Positions 1 to 7,409 of a DNA stretch of 64,000 nucleotides are shown one piece after another. The translations under genes and the position numbers were made by a program. Each line of letters opens with the position of its first letter. Position 1 is the stretch's first letter. The stretch comes from Methylocaldum sp. 14B (lineage in GTDB: Bacteria; Pseudomonadota; Gammaproteobacteria; Methylococcales; Methylococcaceae), in NCBI RefSeq assembly GCF_002005105.1, contig NZ_MSCV01000022.1, positions 1 through 64,000 of the forward strand. Direction: 5' to 3'. A model generated the notes under the pieces. The model was not told the origin of the DNA. It did not search any database and worked only from the letters and a program-made list of their open reading frames with translations.

Positions 1-905
1 AGCATTTTCAGCTTTTCCTGGTGAAACGCGAGCCAAGCCCCGGCAAACACGGCTATGGCGCCCAGAGAGCCGATTCCTTGTGTAAAGACTTCGGTCAGCG
101 CGGACGGAAAGACCTCGAACCAAAGGCGCAGCAGCATGTAAAAAGAAGCCTTGATGACCAGTCCCGACAGCAGAGCGCTGACCGGAGCCAAAGCACTCCC
201 GTGCGCAGGCGGCAACCAGAAATGGAGCGGAAAAAGGGCAGTCTTCAGCATCAGTCCCACGGTAATCAGGCTCGCCGCCAATGTGTTTGCGGGTTCCGGG
301 CGGAACAATCCCGCCATCCGCTCCAGTGACAAGGTGCCGTAGGCGCCGTACAGCAGGGCTACGCCCATGAGATACGCCAGAGAGCCCGCCAGCGCCGCGA
401 GAAGATAGCGGAGCCCGGCAGCGAGCGAGTCTCGGTCGCCCGCGAGCACGACCAGACCGACGGCGCTTAGACTCAACAGTTCGAGGGTTACGTACAAATT
501 GAAGAGATCGGCCGAGAGAAAAACGGCGTTGAGCGCCCCCCACAAAAGCCACCAAAGCGGCCAGAACCGGATGCCGCGGTTTTCGTCGCCGGCAAAATAA
601 CCCAGAGCATAGAGGCTGATGAAACTTCCTACGGTCGCCGTCATGCCCAACATCGCGAGGCTCAGCCCGTCTGCTCGCAGATCGATCCCGAGAGGTGCTC
701 CCCAGCCTCCGATCGGATAGTGCTGGAGACCCGCATTTTCGAATTCGAGAATGAGCCGTATCAGCGAGAACCAAATGCCGGTCATCGTTGCCGCCAGCAG
801 GCTTCTGTGGCCGCGCGGTCCGAACAGGAAGGAAAGAGCTCCGGCCATCAGAGGAAGCAAAATCAGCAAGGGTATCCATGGCGCGGCGAACGAGATGCCG
901 CTCAT
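1..905 (-). CDS. mrpD: Mrp-type Na+/H+ antiporter subunit D (3' end outside window)
   Basis: A proton-translocating subunit of the multisubunit Mrp cation/proton antiporter, in the inner membrane. The reading frame starts at ATG 905 and stays open to base 1, giving about 300 residues; the C-terminus lies outside the window. The translation is a chain of hydrophobic segments and contains the stretch LFNLYVTLEL, followed by LKTALFPLHFWLPPAH, the loop typical of the NuoL/M/N and MrpA/D family. The start overlaps the mrpC stop by 3 bp, so translation is probably coupled. It is the last gene seen of a minus-strand operon. NuoM/N-like subunits of a hydrogenase or complex I are excluded mainly by the mrpE/F/G neighbours. 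Confidence 0.9.
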   Translation of the reverse strand, partial: MSGISFAAPWIPLLILLPLMAGALSFLFGPRGHRSLLAATMTGIWFSLIRLILEFENAGLQHYPIGGWGAPLGIDLRADGLSLAMLGMTATVGSFISLYALGYFAGDENRGIRFWPLWWLLWGALNAVFLSADLFNLYVTLELLSLSAVGLVVLAGDRDSLAAGLRYLLAALAGSLAYLMGVALLYGAYGTLSLERMAGLFRPEPANTLAASLITVGLMLKTALFPLHFWLPPAHGSALAPVSALLSGLVIKASFYMLLRLWFEVFPSALTEVFTQGIGSLGAIAVFAGAWLAFHQEKLKM

Positions 906-1219
906 GGCTCGGGCCGAGGATCGTTCGGCAGGCGAGTTTCTCCGGTCAAGTCGTAAAGACGCCGGACCAGCGCCAGCCCAAAAGCGGTAGCGCTGACCGC
1001 GACGACGATTCCGGTGAGTACCAGGGCTTCCGAAACCCGGTCCGGCGGCGTTCCGGCGACTCGCTGCGGCAACCCCACGAGGACCAGGAACACGCCGCTG
1101 CCCATGATGTTGAATGCGATCAGTCTCCGTACCAGATGAGCATGGATGATGAAGCCGTAAAGGCCGATGGCGAACAGAACCACGCCGGCCATGGCATAGA
1201 TCAGCCCGCCGCCGATCAT
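902..1219 (-). CDS. mrpC: Mrp antiporter subunit C (NuoK-like)
   Basis: A 105-residue NuoK-like membrane subunit of the Mrp antiporter. It has three predicted helices, beginning MIGGGLIYAMAGVVLF, then GLYGFIIHAHLVRRLIAFN and LVLTGIVVAVSATAFGLAL. The start at 1219 is chosen because it overlaps the mrpB stop in an ATGA junction, and the size then fits the family; the frame extends further upstream, but that stretch overlaps mrpB. The stop overlaps mrpD in the same manner. Such tight coupling is normal for subunits made in fixed ratio. Confidence 0.9.
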   Translation of the reverse strand: MIGGGLIYAMAGVVLFAIGLYGFIIHAHLVRRLIAFNIMGSGVFLVLVGLPQRVAGTPPDRVSEALVLTGIVVAVSATAFGLALVRRLYDLTGETRLPNDPRPEP

Positions 1220-1953
1220 GACTGTCCCGCTCTTTCGCCCTCCGCCGAGTGTGCCGGTCGGGACGGTGACATGCATCGAATGCGGGGAGGTGCCGCGCCG
1301 ATGAAAGCGGTTGCGAGAATCGCCGCGATCGACACGGTCAGCGCCGATTCCACCACCAGGATAGCCATCGCAGCTTCCGCCGTTCGGTATTCCAGCAGCC
1401 TCGAACCCTCGAACAGCGGCAGAGCGGCAACCGCAAGAAATACCCCGAGGCCCACAACGAGGCTTACACGCAACCATGCATTCGGCGACTCGAAGCTTGG
1501 AATCGTGCCGGTCAGGCGCAGCAGAACGCCGCCCCCCGCGAGCACAGCCCCCGCTTGGAATGCTCCACCCGGCCGGTGCGCGCCCGCCCATAACAGATAT
1601 CCCGCAGCGAGAACGATGAGCGGAACTATCAAGCGACTCAGAGCCGCGAGCACGGGGCTCGAATCGGGCGCGGCGTCGGGTATGGAGGCGGGGCCTGGAG
1701 GCCGGAATGCCAGGATTCCCAGCACGGCCAACAACAGCACGGCAATCTCCAGAAGAGTGTCGTAGCCGCGATAATTCAGCAGCACGGCCGTTACCGGGTG
1801 TCGGACGCCGCTTTCCTCCAGATGCGCTTCGACGAGTTCCGCCAAGCCGAAGTCCGGGCGGGAAAGCGCGACTATCGCGGCGCTAAGGCCGATGCCCAAG
1901 ATCCAAGCGAGCGCGGCGGCGATCTGTCGGATCGGTCCGTACACCGCGCTCAT
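1216..1953 (-). CDS. mrpB: Mrp antiporter subunit B, with MbhE-like N-terminal part
   Basis: A 245-residue integral membrane subunit. The N-terminal part (about residues 1-85) has a helix, then YRGYDTLLEIAVLLLAVLG, which is the signature of the MbhE/MrpA C-terminal region. The second half (about 100-235) matches the MnhB domain: LIVLAAGYLLWAGAHRPGGAFQAGAV, split here by helices. It overlaps its upstream neighbour by 4 bp and the downstream mrpC by 4 bp. Fusion of the E-like piece to MrpB and a separate D-like piece upstream means that the C-terminal part of classical MrpA is distributed over small genes here. Confidence 0.85.
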   Translation of the reverse strand: MSAVYGPIRQIAAALAWILGIGLSAAIVALSRPDFGLAELVEAHLEESGVRHPVTAVLLNYRGYDTLLEIAVLLLAVLGILAFRPPGPASIPDAAPDSSPVLAALSRLIVPLIVLAAGYLLWAGAHRPGGAFQAGAVLAGGGVLLRLTGTIPSFESPNAWLRVSLVVGLGVFLAVAALPLFEGSRLLEYRTAEAAMAILVVESALTVSIAAILATAFIGAAPPRIRCMSPSRPAHSAEGERAGQS

Positions 1954-2240
1954 GATGGGTTCCTTCCCGCACGCCGGCGTCCGCGTTTACCGGTGATGTG
2001 CGCCACGGCGTCGAGCATCAGGGCTCCGGTTAGCCCGGTCCCGATGGCGGTTTCGGCCATGGCGATGTCCGCAGCGTGCAACCTTACCCAGGCCAGCGTC
2101 ATCAGAAGGCCGAAGGCGATGAACAGCACCACCGCATTGAACAGATCAGGGGTTGTCACGGTCCGCCAGGCAATCCAAATCAGGATTGCAGCCAACGAAA
2201 AATCCAGTATTTCGCCGAGCATCACTGTGGTTCCTGCCAA
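1950..2240 (-). CDS. Mrp antiporter MbhD-like subunit (DUF4040)
   Basis: A 96-residue membrane protein with three predicted helices, resembling MbhD/DUF4040, which corresponds to part of the C-terminal region of long MrpA. Visible features are LDFSLAAILIWIAWRTV, then DLFNAVVLFIAFGLLMTLAWV and the conserved small-residue segment DIAMAETAIGTGLTGALML. The gene overlaps mrpG by 19 bp at its start and mrpB by 4 bp at its end. The tail is very basic (KRGRRRAGR). The role is inferred from operon position and family. Confidence 0.8.
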   Translation of the reverse strand: MAGTTVMLGEILDFSLAAILIWIAWRTVTTPDLFNAVVLFIAFGLLMTLAWVRLHAADIAMAETAIGTGLTGALMLDAVAHITGKRGRRRAGRNPS

Positions 2241-2545
2241 GTGGAGACTCTGGTCCGGTGTTCGGACCGCAGGGTATGGCGGGCGAGCAGATGACAGGTC
2301 GTGGCGCTGGCCGGCAGCGCGAGCAGCCAGATCAGCAAGAGTTTCAGTATCACCGCCCAGGATTCGGTCTGCAGCATCAGACCGAAAATGACCAGGCCTA
2401 ACCCTAAATTATCGGCTTTGGTGAGGGCATGAATTCGGGTGTACGTATCGGGAAAGCGCAATAGACCGACGGTTCCGGCAAAAAAGAATGAAACGCCAAG
2501 AAACAGCGAGAAGGCAGAAAGCCATTGAAGCGCAATCTCGTTCAC
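2222..2545 (-). CDS. mrpG: Mrp antiporter subunit G
   Basis: A 107-residue subunit of the Mrp antiporter. It carries the family pattern FAGTVGLLRFPDTYTRIHA followed by TKADNLGLGLVIFGLML, both very typical of MnhG/PhaG. Three membrane helices are predicted. It overlaps mrpF by 4 bp at its start. The length agrees with the family norm of about 100-120 residues. Confidence 0.92.
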   Translation of the reverse strand: MNEIALQWLSAFSLFLGVSFFFAGTVGLLRFPDTYTRIHALTKADNLGLGLVIFGLMLQTESWAVILKLLLIWLLALPASATTCHLLARHTLRSEHRTRVSTWQEPQ

Positions 2546-2817
2546 GACTCGTCATCCCCGTCGCTGCGATCGGAAAACCGCCTTACGAACGCCACTGTCG
2601 CAAGCACCGCGAGCAGCACGAAAGTCAAGGCGACATCACGGAGCGCCGGCAAGTTTTGCGCCTCCGCCAACAACAGCAAGACCGCTACGCCGGTCGTGCC
2701 GAACAACTGTGCCGCCAGCATTCGATCGGCCGAGGCAGGACCGCGCACGATCCGGAGCAATCCGGCGGCGATGTTGAGGAGCAGAAAGAAAGCGAGCGCC
2801 AGGTTCAGTTCAGGCAT
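2542..2817 (-). CDS. mrpF: Mrp antiporter subunit F
   Basis: A 91-residue inner-membrane subunit of the Mrp antiporter. It has three helices and the family signature RIVRGPASADRMLA near residues 22-35. The C-terminus is short and acidic. It overlaps mrpE by 8 bp and mrpG by 4 bp, so it is part of a tightly packed E-F-G-D'-B-C-D operon read leftward. Confidence 0.92.
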   Translation of the reverse strand: MPELNLALAFFLLLNIAAGLLRIVRGPASADRMLAAQLFGTTGVAVLLLLAEAQNLPALRDVALTFVLLAVLATVAFVRRFSDRSDGDDES

Positions 2818-3310
2818 GGGGCGTATCCCCGGCTTGATTCAAGGAGAGGCCGAACAGAGCCGCAACCCGTTCTTCCACCGTTCGCAGGGATTCGAGAATG
2901 GGCAGCCCCTTGTCTAGGACATGAACCTGCAGCCGCTGCTCGTCCAGTTCGGCGACCAGGGTGCCCGGCAGCAAATTGACGGTGTTGATGAGAAGTACGC
3001 AGGCCGCCTCGTCTGTCAGCCGCAGGGAAAAATCCACGAATGCCGGCGCCAGAGGCATTTTCGGATGCAAGGCGCGCCGCGCGACATCGATGCCGCCGAG
3101 CAGCGAGTGCCAGAGAAAGAAACCGAGAAAACGGGGCAGACCGTACAGGGGCCTGTATCCGGACGGATTGATGAGGAAGCTTGAAACAAGCGCGATGAGA
3201 ATGACCGGCACGCCGAAGGCCCAGGCCGACGACCCCTCCGTCAAGGCCCACCAGCATAACGCCAGGAACAGAATGCGCTTGAGTCCTGATTTGACGAAAA
3301 AATCGAACAT
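2810..3310 (-). CDS. mrpE: Mrp antiporter subunit E
   Basis: First gene seen in the Mrp operon, about 166 residues. Two or three N-terminal helices (KRILFLALCWWALTEG) precede a cytoplasmic domain with VLLINTVNLLPGTLVAEL, the conserved MnhE motif. I chose ATG 3310 (MFDFFVKSG) because family members begin just before the first helix. Upstream in-frame ATGs at 3343, 3346 and 3370 are possible, as no clear ribosome site decides. The operon promoter should lie between 3310 and the repeat element that ends at 3433. Confidence 0.88.
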   Translation of the reverse strand: MFDFFVKSGLKRILFLALCWWALTEGSSAWAFGVPVILIALVSSFLINPSGYRPLYGLPRFLGFFLWHSLLGGIDVARRALHPKMPLAPAFVDFSLRLTDEAACVLLINTVNLLPGTLVAELDEQRLQVHVLDKGLPILESLRTVEERVAALFGLSLNQAGDTPHA

Positions 3311-3432
3311 GACCTCGACTTTCCATGTCAACCGAGGCCCCATCATATCAGATCGACCGGAGCGCTCCATCCTCTTTTGAGAACACGCAGAAGCCCACCT
3401 ATGGGGCTGGCGTAGGGTGCATTACACTGAGG

Positions 3433-3713
3433 CTAGAGCATTTTCATACCTACTGTACGGGCACTCGCGAGTAGGTCGGGAATCCTTCCCAATCGCAAAC
3501 GGCGTCTTCGGGAAGGGCGTGGCCGGCGCTCCCGGCCAGGCCGTTTGCGATTGGAGCGCCGAAGCCCCCCTTCCCGACGCCACGTCCCGCCGAGCGTCTT
3601 CGTCGGCAAAGGATTGCCGACCTACGAAAGCTTGAGTCGATCTACCCGAGCCGAAGGCGCCAACGACTCCAGCAGGCCTGTTTTGCCGTACGAGCGAGAT
3701 GAAAACGCTCTAA
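3433..3713. mobile_element. MITE-like repeat, copy A
   Basis: A 281-bp non-coding element. Its ends are inverted repeats: TAGAGCATTTTCAT at 3434-3447 and ATGAAAACGCTCTA at 3699-3712, one mismatch in 14. Inside is a second, nested inverted repeat built on CAATCGCAAACGGC and GCCGTTTGCGATTG, and a segment reading GGCAAAGGATTGCCGACCTA. The same element recurs at 11331, 12943 and, inverted, at 63572. It holds no credible gene. It separates the mrp operon from the hicAB pair. Confidence 0.75.
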
Positions 3714-3896
3714 TATGCCGAAAGGGATGTCCCCATGCGGCGAAATGCGCGAGTACGCTATTCCGCCTTATGCAGGCTGATGTTCGGGAATAGCAAGCAG
3801 CAATTCCGACGCGCCAAACTGCTGAGCAAGAACATCTTAAAACGGTTTAACTTGTGAGGATGGAACAGCGTCGACCGCAATGCTTCTTGAGAAATG

Positions 3897-4118
3897 TCAG
3901 GCACGTAACGCAGTAATGAACTCATCGGGTGATACGCCGGCTTGTTTGAGAATGCCAGTCAATGTGCCCGCCTTCAGCTCCCGGTGGTTTGGTACAACAC
4001 ACCCGGATGATCCACGGCGAAGAACAACGTGACTGCCACGCTGCCGTACAACGATAAACCCAAGCCATTCCAATGTCCGTACTGCCTCTGCGCCCGAGAC
4101 GACGGGCAATTTAGGCAT
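3897..4118 (-). CDS. hicA: HicA family toxin (mRNA interferase)
   Basis: A 73-residue protein of the HicA/YcfA family, a small dsRBD-like mRNA-cleaving toxin of type II toxin-antitoxin systems. The typical order is visible: a start region SGAEAVRTLEWLGF, then RQRGSHVVLRR containing the catalytic histidine of the G-S-H motif, then a C-terminal helix that begins KAGTLTGILKQAGVS. It overlaps the upstream hicB by 8 bp on the same strand, as expected for translational coupling in an antitoxin-first operon. Confidence 0.92.
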   Translation of the reverse strand: MPKLPVVSGAEAVRTLEWLGFIVVRQRGSHVVLRRGSSGCVVPNHRELKAGTLTGILKQAGVSPDEFITALRA

Positions 4119-4317
4119 GTTCGGCTACGTGAAAAGTTGTCAGTAGTGGACGCCCCATGATGGACAACGGGAATTCTTCGAGGTAAAGCTCGGTCGCCTC
4201 ACGTAAATTAGCCAAGGCTTCCTCGACAGTCTCGCCTTGCGTAGTTGTCCCTGTTTCAGGATTGAAGGCGACATAGCCACCTTCGGGTGCCGGAGTTAAG
4301 ACAGCGGAAAGTTCCAT
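4111..4317 (-). CDS. hicB: HicB family antitoxin
   Basis: A 68-residue HicB-like antitoxin, the partner of the downstream HicA. It shows the partial RNase H-like fold pattern GGYVAFNPETGTTTQGETVEEA followed by LANLREATELYLEE, split here at the natural boundary. It is shorter than HicB proteins that carry a C-terminal HTH or RHH domain, so DNA binding and autoregulation are not evident. A GAGAAGG purine stretch just upstream of ATG 4317 could serve as ribosome site. Confidence 0.9.
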   Translation of the reverse strand: MELSAVLTPAPEGGYVAFNPETGTTTQGETVEEALANLREATELYLEEFPLSIMGRPLLTTFHVAEHA

Positions 4318-4331
4318 GACGATTCCTTCTC

Positions 4332-4590
4332 TTAAAAGGTGAGGTAAATTTTATAACCGCTCAACGATTTGCTTAACGTGTGGAGGAAAGCGCGCACTGT
4401 TTTTCGGAGATAGATCGATTCTATTCTTATGCCACTAACCCAATGTGTATTCATTGAATCTTTGCGCTCTTCTCTAAGGTTGTGACACGCGCACAGAAGT
4501 TGAATGTTCTCGGCTTTCAACGATGTTCCGACTTTCGAAAACGGAACAATATGATTAAAATGCAGTTCATTGGTACCGCCACAGGCTGGG
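4332..4590 (-). pseudogene. HNH endonuclease remnant
   Basis: A 5'-truncated, frameshifted remnant of an HNH nuclease. Read leftward from 4590, the frame gives ACGGTNELHFNHIVPFSK, then KAENIQLLCACHNLREERK, which is the HNH core with its zinc-binding cysteines. Upstream in the same frame there is a stop within about 25 bp, while the preceding codons in another frame continue plausibly (VIELSFVPQP), so a frameshift sits near 4590. The tail beyond about 4440 has no recognisable similarity. No functional start remains. Confidence 0.6.
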
Positions 4591-4639
4591 TTGAGGAACG
4601 AAACTCAGCTCTATGACACCTGGATTAGCTGGGTTTTCG

Positions 4640-4756
4640 CTATCGCTGCAGTTCAGCCTACGGTCCTCATCCGGAAAGAAAATGTCCTCCCGCTGATCGC
4701 CCCGTGCCGTGATGTGGTAAGGAGTGCCGGCATATTTAAATCTCAAGGGGGCTTGC
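4640..4756 (-). pseudogene. Y1 (REP-associated/IS200-like) transposase N-terminal fragment
   Basis: Read leftward, about 39 codons give PLRFKYAGTPYHITARGD followed by QREDIFFPDEDRR. This is the N-terminal signature of Y1 HUH transposases of the TnpA-REP type (PLRxxxxGxxYHxxxRG). The start codon is lost and similarity stops near 4645, where it runs into the HNH remnant. It is a relic, not an active transposase. Together with the HNH piece it marks an old insertion site beside the cassette array. Confidence 0.6.
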
Positions 4757-5008
4757 TACACCGAAAGTGTCGACGATGATGTTGGAATGTTAGAACTGAC
4801 CCCATTTGCCTGTGCCTGGGTGCGGGAGGCGTGGATGGCGGCCTAGGGATCAATCCGTCCATCGTCCCGAAAAACCGGGGCAATGGACGAAGAAAGCCCC
4901 GCCCGAGGGCCGCCATCTCGCGAAAAAAGCCCCCTTTAAGCGGAAAATCTCGGCTCGACTCTCGAAATCGCTGGAAGAGCGCACTTGTTCAGAGCTTCCT
5001 TACTGTAA

Positions 5009-7168
5009 TCAGTCATCATCGAAATCTTTAGGCTTCCACCCTGCAAGATATTTGTCTGCTAATTCAAACAAATCCCCAATTTCGTCTGGCGGAGTAGCTT
5101 TCAACTGTTCGATACGAGCACGTAAAATATCTTCACCCCCGTACAGTTCGACCAAAATATCCCAAGCGAGTTGGGGTTTCCGACGAACAGCGCGACTTCC
5201 CATTGACTGACTCCGCGTTTCACTTCTCGCGCTCTTCAGTAATGCGTATGTAACTGCCGGAGTGTCCGGGACTACTAACTCCGGTTCTTCAGATTTCGCT
5301 TCCTGTTTAGCGCGCCAAAACGTCCAAAGTAGACCAGTCTCATCTGCAAGTTGCTGAGGAGTTGTCGCGCGTACTTCAGCCCGCCATTCAGCCTCAAGAG
5401 TTTTTGCAGCCGCCTCAGAAACCAGCTTATGGCCAGCATTTTCACGGTATCCAACAATACAAATGAGCTTCTCTTTTGAAGACAGAGACTGTATTTGAGG
5501 CAGTATCTCTTTAACCGCCATCTCGACGGAATCGGGTTCCTTGAGTGCACGCACAAGACGATACACAACTCTTCCAACGACCATCCTTGTGTCTAGATCA
5601 AACATTCCCCGCTGACGATCGGGAAGCAAGGGAAGAAGATTTAGTAACACTATCGTTGCGGGGACAACATGCTCTGCACCGAATTCATCCTCGTATGCTT
5701 CAAGTGATGAAATAACGTCCTGTAGCCTCTCTATCGGGAGTGACTGCAGATAGCTCTCAAAAGCTGTCTTGTCAGTGATTCTTGCCCAAGCATTTTCAGC
5801 ATCTGAGAAGGCTTGTAATTGTTCGCCCACGACACGTTCCAAATAGTAACGGAGTACATCTTCATGGGCCACACGTCTTTCTCGAAGCCAACGATTCTTC
5901 CAGTCACCGCCGTAGTGTGAGCCGCCCAAATGTCTAGCGCCGCCGGGAAACAATCGACTAATCAGACTGCGAACACACTCCGCACGTTCACCACCGGCAC
6001 TTACCAGGTTTTCAATCTGTTCCTTTAAATGTGGCGGTTCATCTCGGTAGCCATAGCCATTTGTCGTAGCCGTTAGCCCCTCTACCGAAGTATGCAAACT
6101 ATGAAACACATCAGGAAGAAATACGCGAATTGCTTCTAACGCCAACGCATCAACAAGAGCTACCTGTCCATCCAAATCTCGAACGGTGCCATGAATGGCA
6201 GCCGCGTATCGACGAACATCTCTCATGTTTCTTATGAGAGGTTGAATGACTTCCATAAATACATCAGGCCAAACTTCTGAATCAAAGTGTCCTGGGTTTT
6301 CTATGTCTTCGAGCGCAGAATCAATCGCCTTGAATATTTGAGAGTTTAATACATGGCTGGGCACAGCAGGTAGGTCGATCCCGATTTGGAGGATTTTCTC
6401 GAGGTAGTCTCTCCCCGGAATACCTTGTTCTCCCAAAGCTTGTTCAACACGATAGCGGTCGAAAGCCAAGAGATAAATAATGTTTGGGAAGTTCGCTGTT
6501 AATCGAACGAGCTTGAATACGTCTCGTATTTCTGGAGTGGATAGACGATCAATATCATCCAAAACAACAACAATTGGCTTGTCTACTTTCTTTAGGGCTT
6601 CGCGCAGTTTATTTTGACTCGCCCTAACGCCCTCTTTTTTGCGTTGGAGAATCTTAGCAAGAATGTCAGTTACTACTCGTCCCCGCTCAATCCACGGCCC
6701 TATGACTGGTAACCAGCCAAGACCTGAGAAAGTATCGCCATAGTCCTCGACGAGCTCGCCGATTTCAGCCAAGCCAGGGCGAAGTTTCAGCTGAGCAGCA
6801 AGTTCTATGAAGAAAAACTGAACGAGTTGATCTGCACCACTAAACATCCATGGGTTAAATTCAAGTACCGTGACACCTGATTCCTTGAGGAAAGCTTGAG
6901 ATAGGTTCACGAAAGAAGTCTTTCCAGCCCCCCACGGTCCTAAGACACCAACCACCACGCCTTCGCCAGGATCGAGTGCTAATACCTGCTTTGCAAATGA
7001 AGAGGCAGGCTTAATACGCCCAAGAGCATCTTCCTCTAATTTAGTTATAGGGTTGTCTGCACTAATGCGAACCACTTTCTGGTTAACTTGGGACGCAGGT
7101 GTCTCTGTTTCTTCTTGGTTCACTGTGTCAACTTGCTTCCTTGAAAATATGCTGCGTATCCAGTTCAT
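5009..7168 (-). CDS. KAP family P-loop NTPase, apparently carried as an integron-like cassette
   Basis: A 719-residue KAP-family STAND-like NTPase. Walker A is GPWGAGKTS (residues 77-85), followed by the KAP-typical FNPWMF (about 104-109). Walker B is VVVLDDIDRL (about 200-209), and LLAFDRYRVEQAL follows. The remaining 450 residues are helical with no domain I can name; no membrane helices stand out. KAP NTPases are known from phage-defence contexts, but the function here is inference. The ATG lies 14 bp after an attC core site (7182-7188), the normal placement in a cassette. No attC follows the stop, so the 3' cassette end is lost. Its coding sequence is AT-richer than neighbouring chromosomal genes, consistent with transfer. 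Confidence 0.88.
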   Translation of the reverse strand: MNWIRSIFSRKQVDTVNQEETETPASQVNQKVVRISADNPITKLEEDALGRIKPASSFAKQVLALDPGEGVVVGVLGPWGAGKTSFVNLSQAFLKESGVTVLEFNPWMFSGADQLVQFFFIELAAQLKLRPGLAEIGELVEDYGDTFSGLGWLPVIGPWIERGRVVTDILAKILQRKKEGVRASQNKLREALKKVDKPIVVVLDDIDRLSTPEIRDVFKLVRLTANFPNIIYLLAFDRYRVEQALGEQGIPGRDYLEKILQIGIDLPAVPSHVLNSQIFKAIDSALEDIENPGHFDSEVWPDVFMEVIQPLIRNMRDVRRYAAAIHGTVRDLDGQVALVDALALEAIRVFLPDVFHSLHTSVEGLTATTNGYGYRDEPPHLKEQIENLVSAGGERAECVRSLISRLFPGGARHLGGSHYGGDWKNRWLRERRVAHEDVLRYYLERVVGEQLQAFSDAENAWARITDKTAFESYLQSLPIERLQDVISSLEAYEDEFGAEHVVPATIVLLNLLPLLPDRQRGMFDLDTRMVVGRVVYRLVRALKEPDSVEMAVKEILPQIQSLSSKEKLICIVGYRENAGHKLVSEAAAKTLEAEWRAEVRATTPQQLADETGLLWTFWRAKQEAKSEEPELVVPDTPAVTYALLKSARSETRSQSMGSRAVRRKPQLAWDILVELYGGEDILRARIEQLKATPPDEIGDLFELADKYLAGWKPKDFDDD

Positions 7169-7181
7169 GGTTTCTTTAGTT

Positions 7182-7409
7182 GCCTAACGAGGGTGTAGAA
7201 AAACCCGATTTTTGATCATTTTTGGGTCTGTAAGTCGTTGATTGTTCATTGACTGAATTGTCGAGTTAAGCGTTTTCCTACACCCTCAACGTTTGAGCTG
7301 AGGGGCCGACGCCGGCAAGGCACTTGGCCCGCGAGCCGGTGTGGTCCATCATCCGCTTCGCGGGCCAAGTGCCTTGCCGGTGGAGGTCCACTCGAGCGAA
7401 GGGTTAGGC
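7182..7409 (-). other. attC recombination site of the second cassette, split by an insertion
   Basis: Read on the minus strand, the site starts with GCCTAAC (7403-7409), which contains the TAA stop of the preceding gene. It then has a long stem in which GGCAAGGCACTTGGCCCGCG pairs with its complement around a loop. It ends GCTCAAAC before the core. The final core site GTTAGGC is at 7182-7188 and is displaced by a 99-bp insert (7189-7287). Removing the insert and one AAC copy restores the canonical end GCTCAAACGTTAGGC. Stem, core sites and position after a stop codon are all as expected for attC. Confidence 0.8.
7189..7287. mobile_element. 99-bp mini-element inserted in an attC core site
   Basis: The insert begins GAGGGTGTAGAAAAAC and ends GTTTTCCTACACCCTC, inverted repeats of 16 bp with one mismatch. 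AAC flanks it on both sides (7186-7188 and 7288-7290), consistent with a 3-bp target duplication. It contains no open reading frame of note and is AT-rich in the middle. It has the form of a non-autonomous transposable element. The family of the parent transposon cannot be told from this window. Confidence 0.7.
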
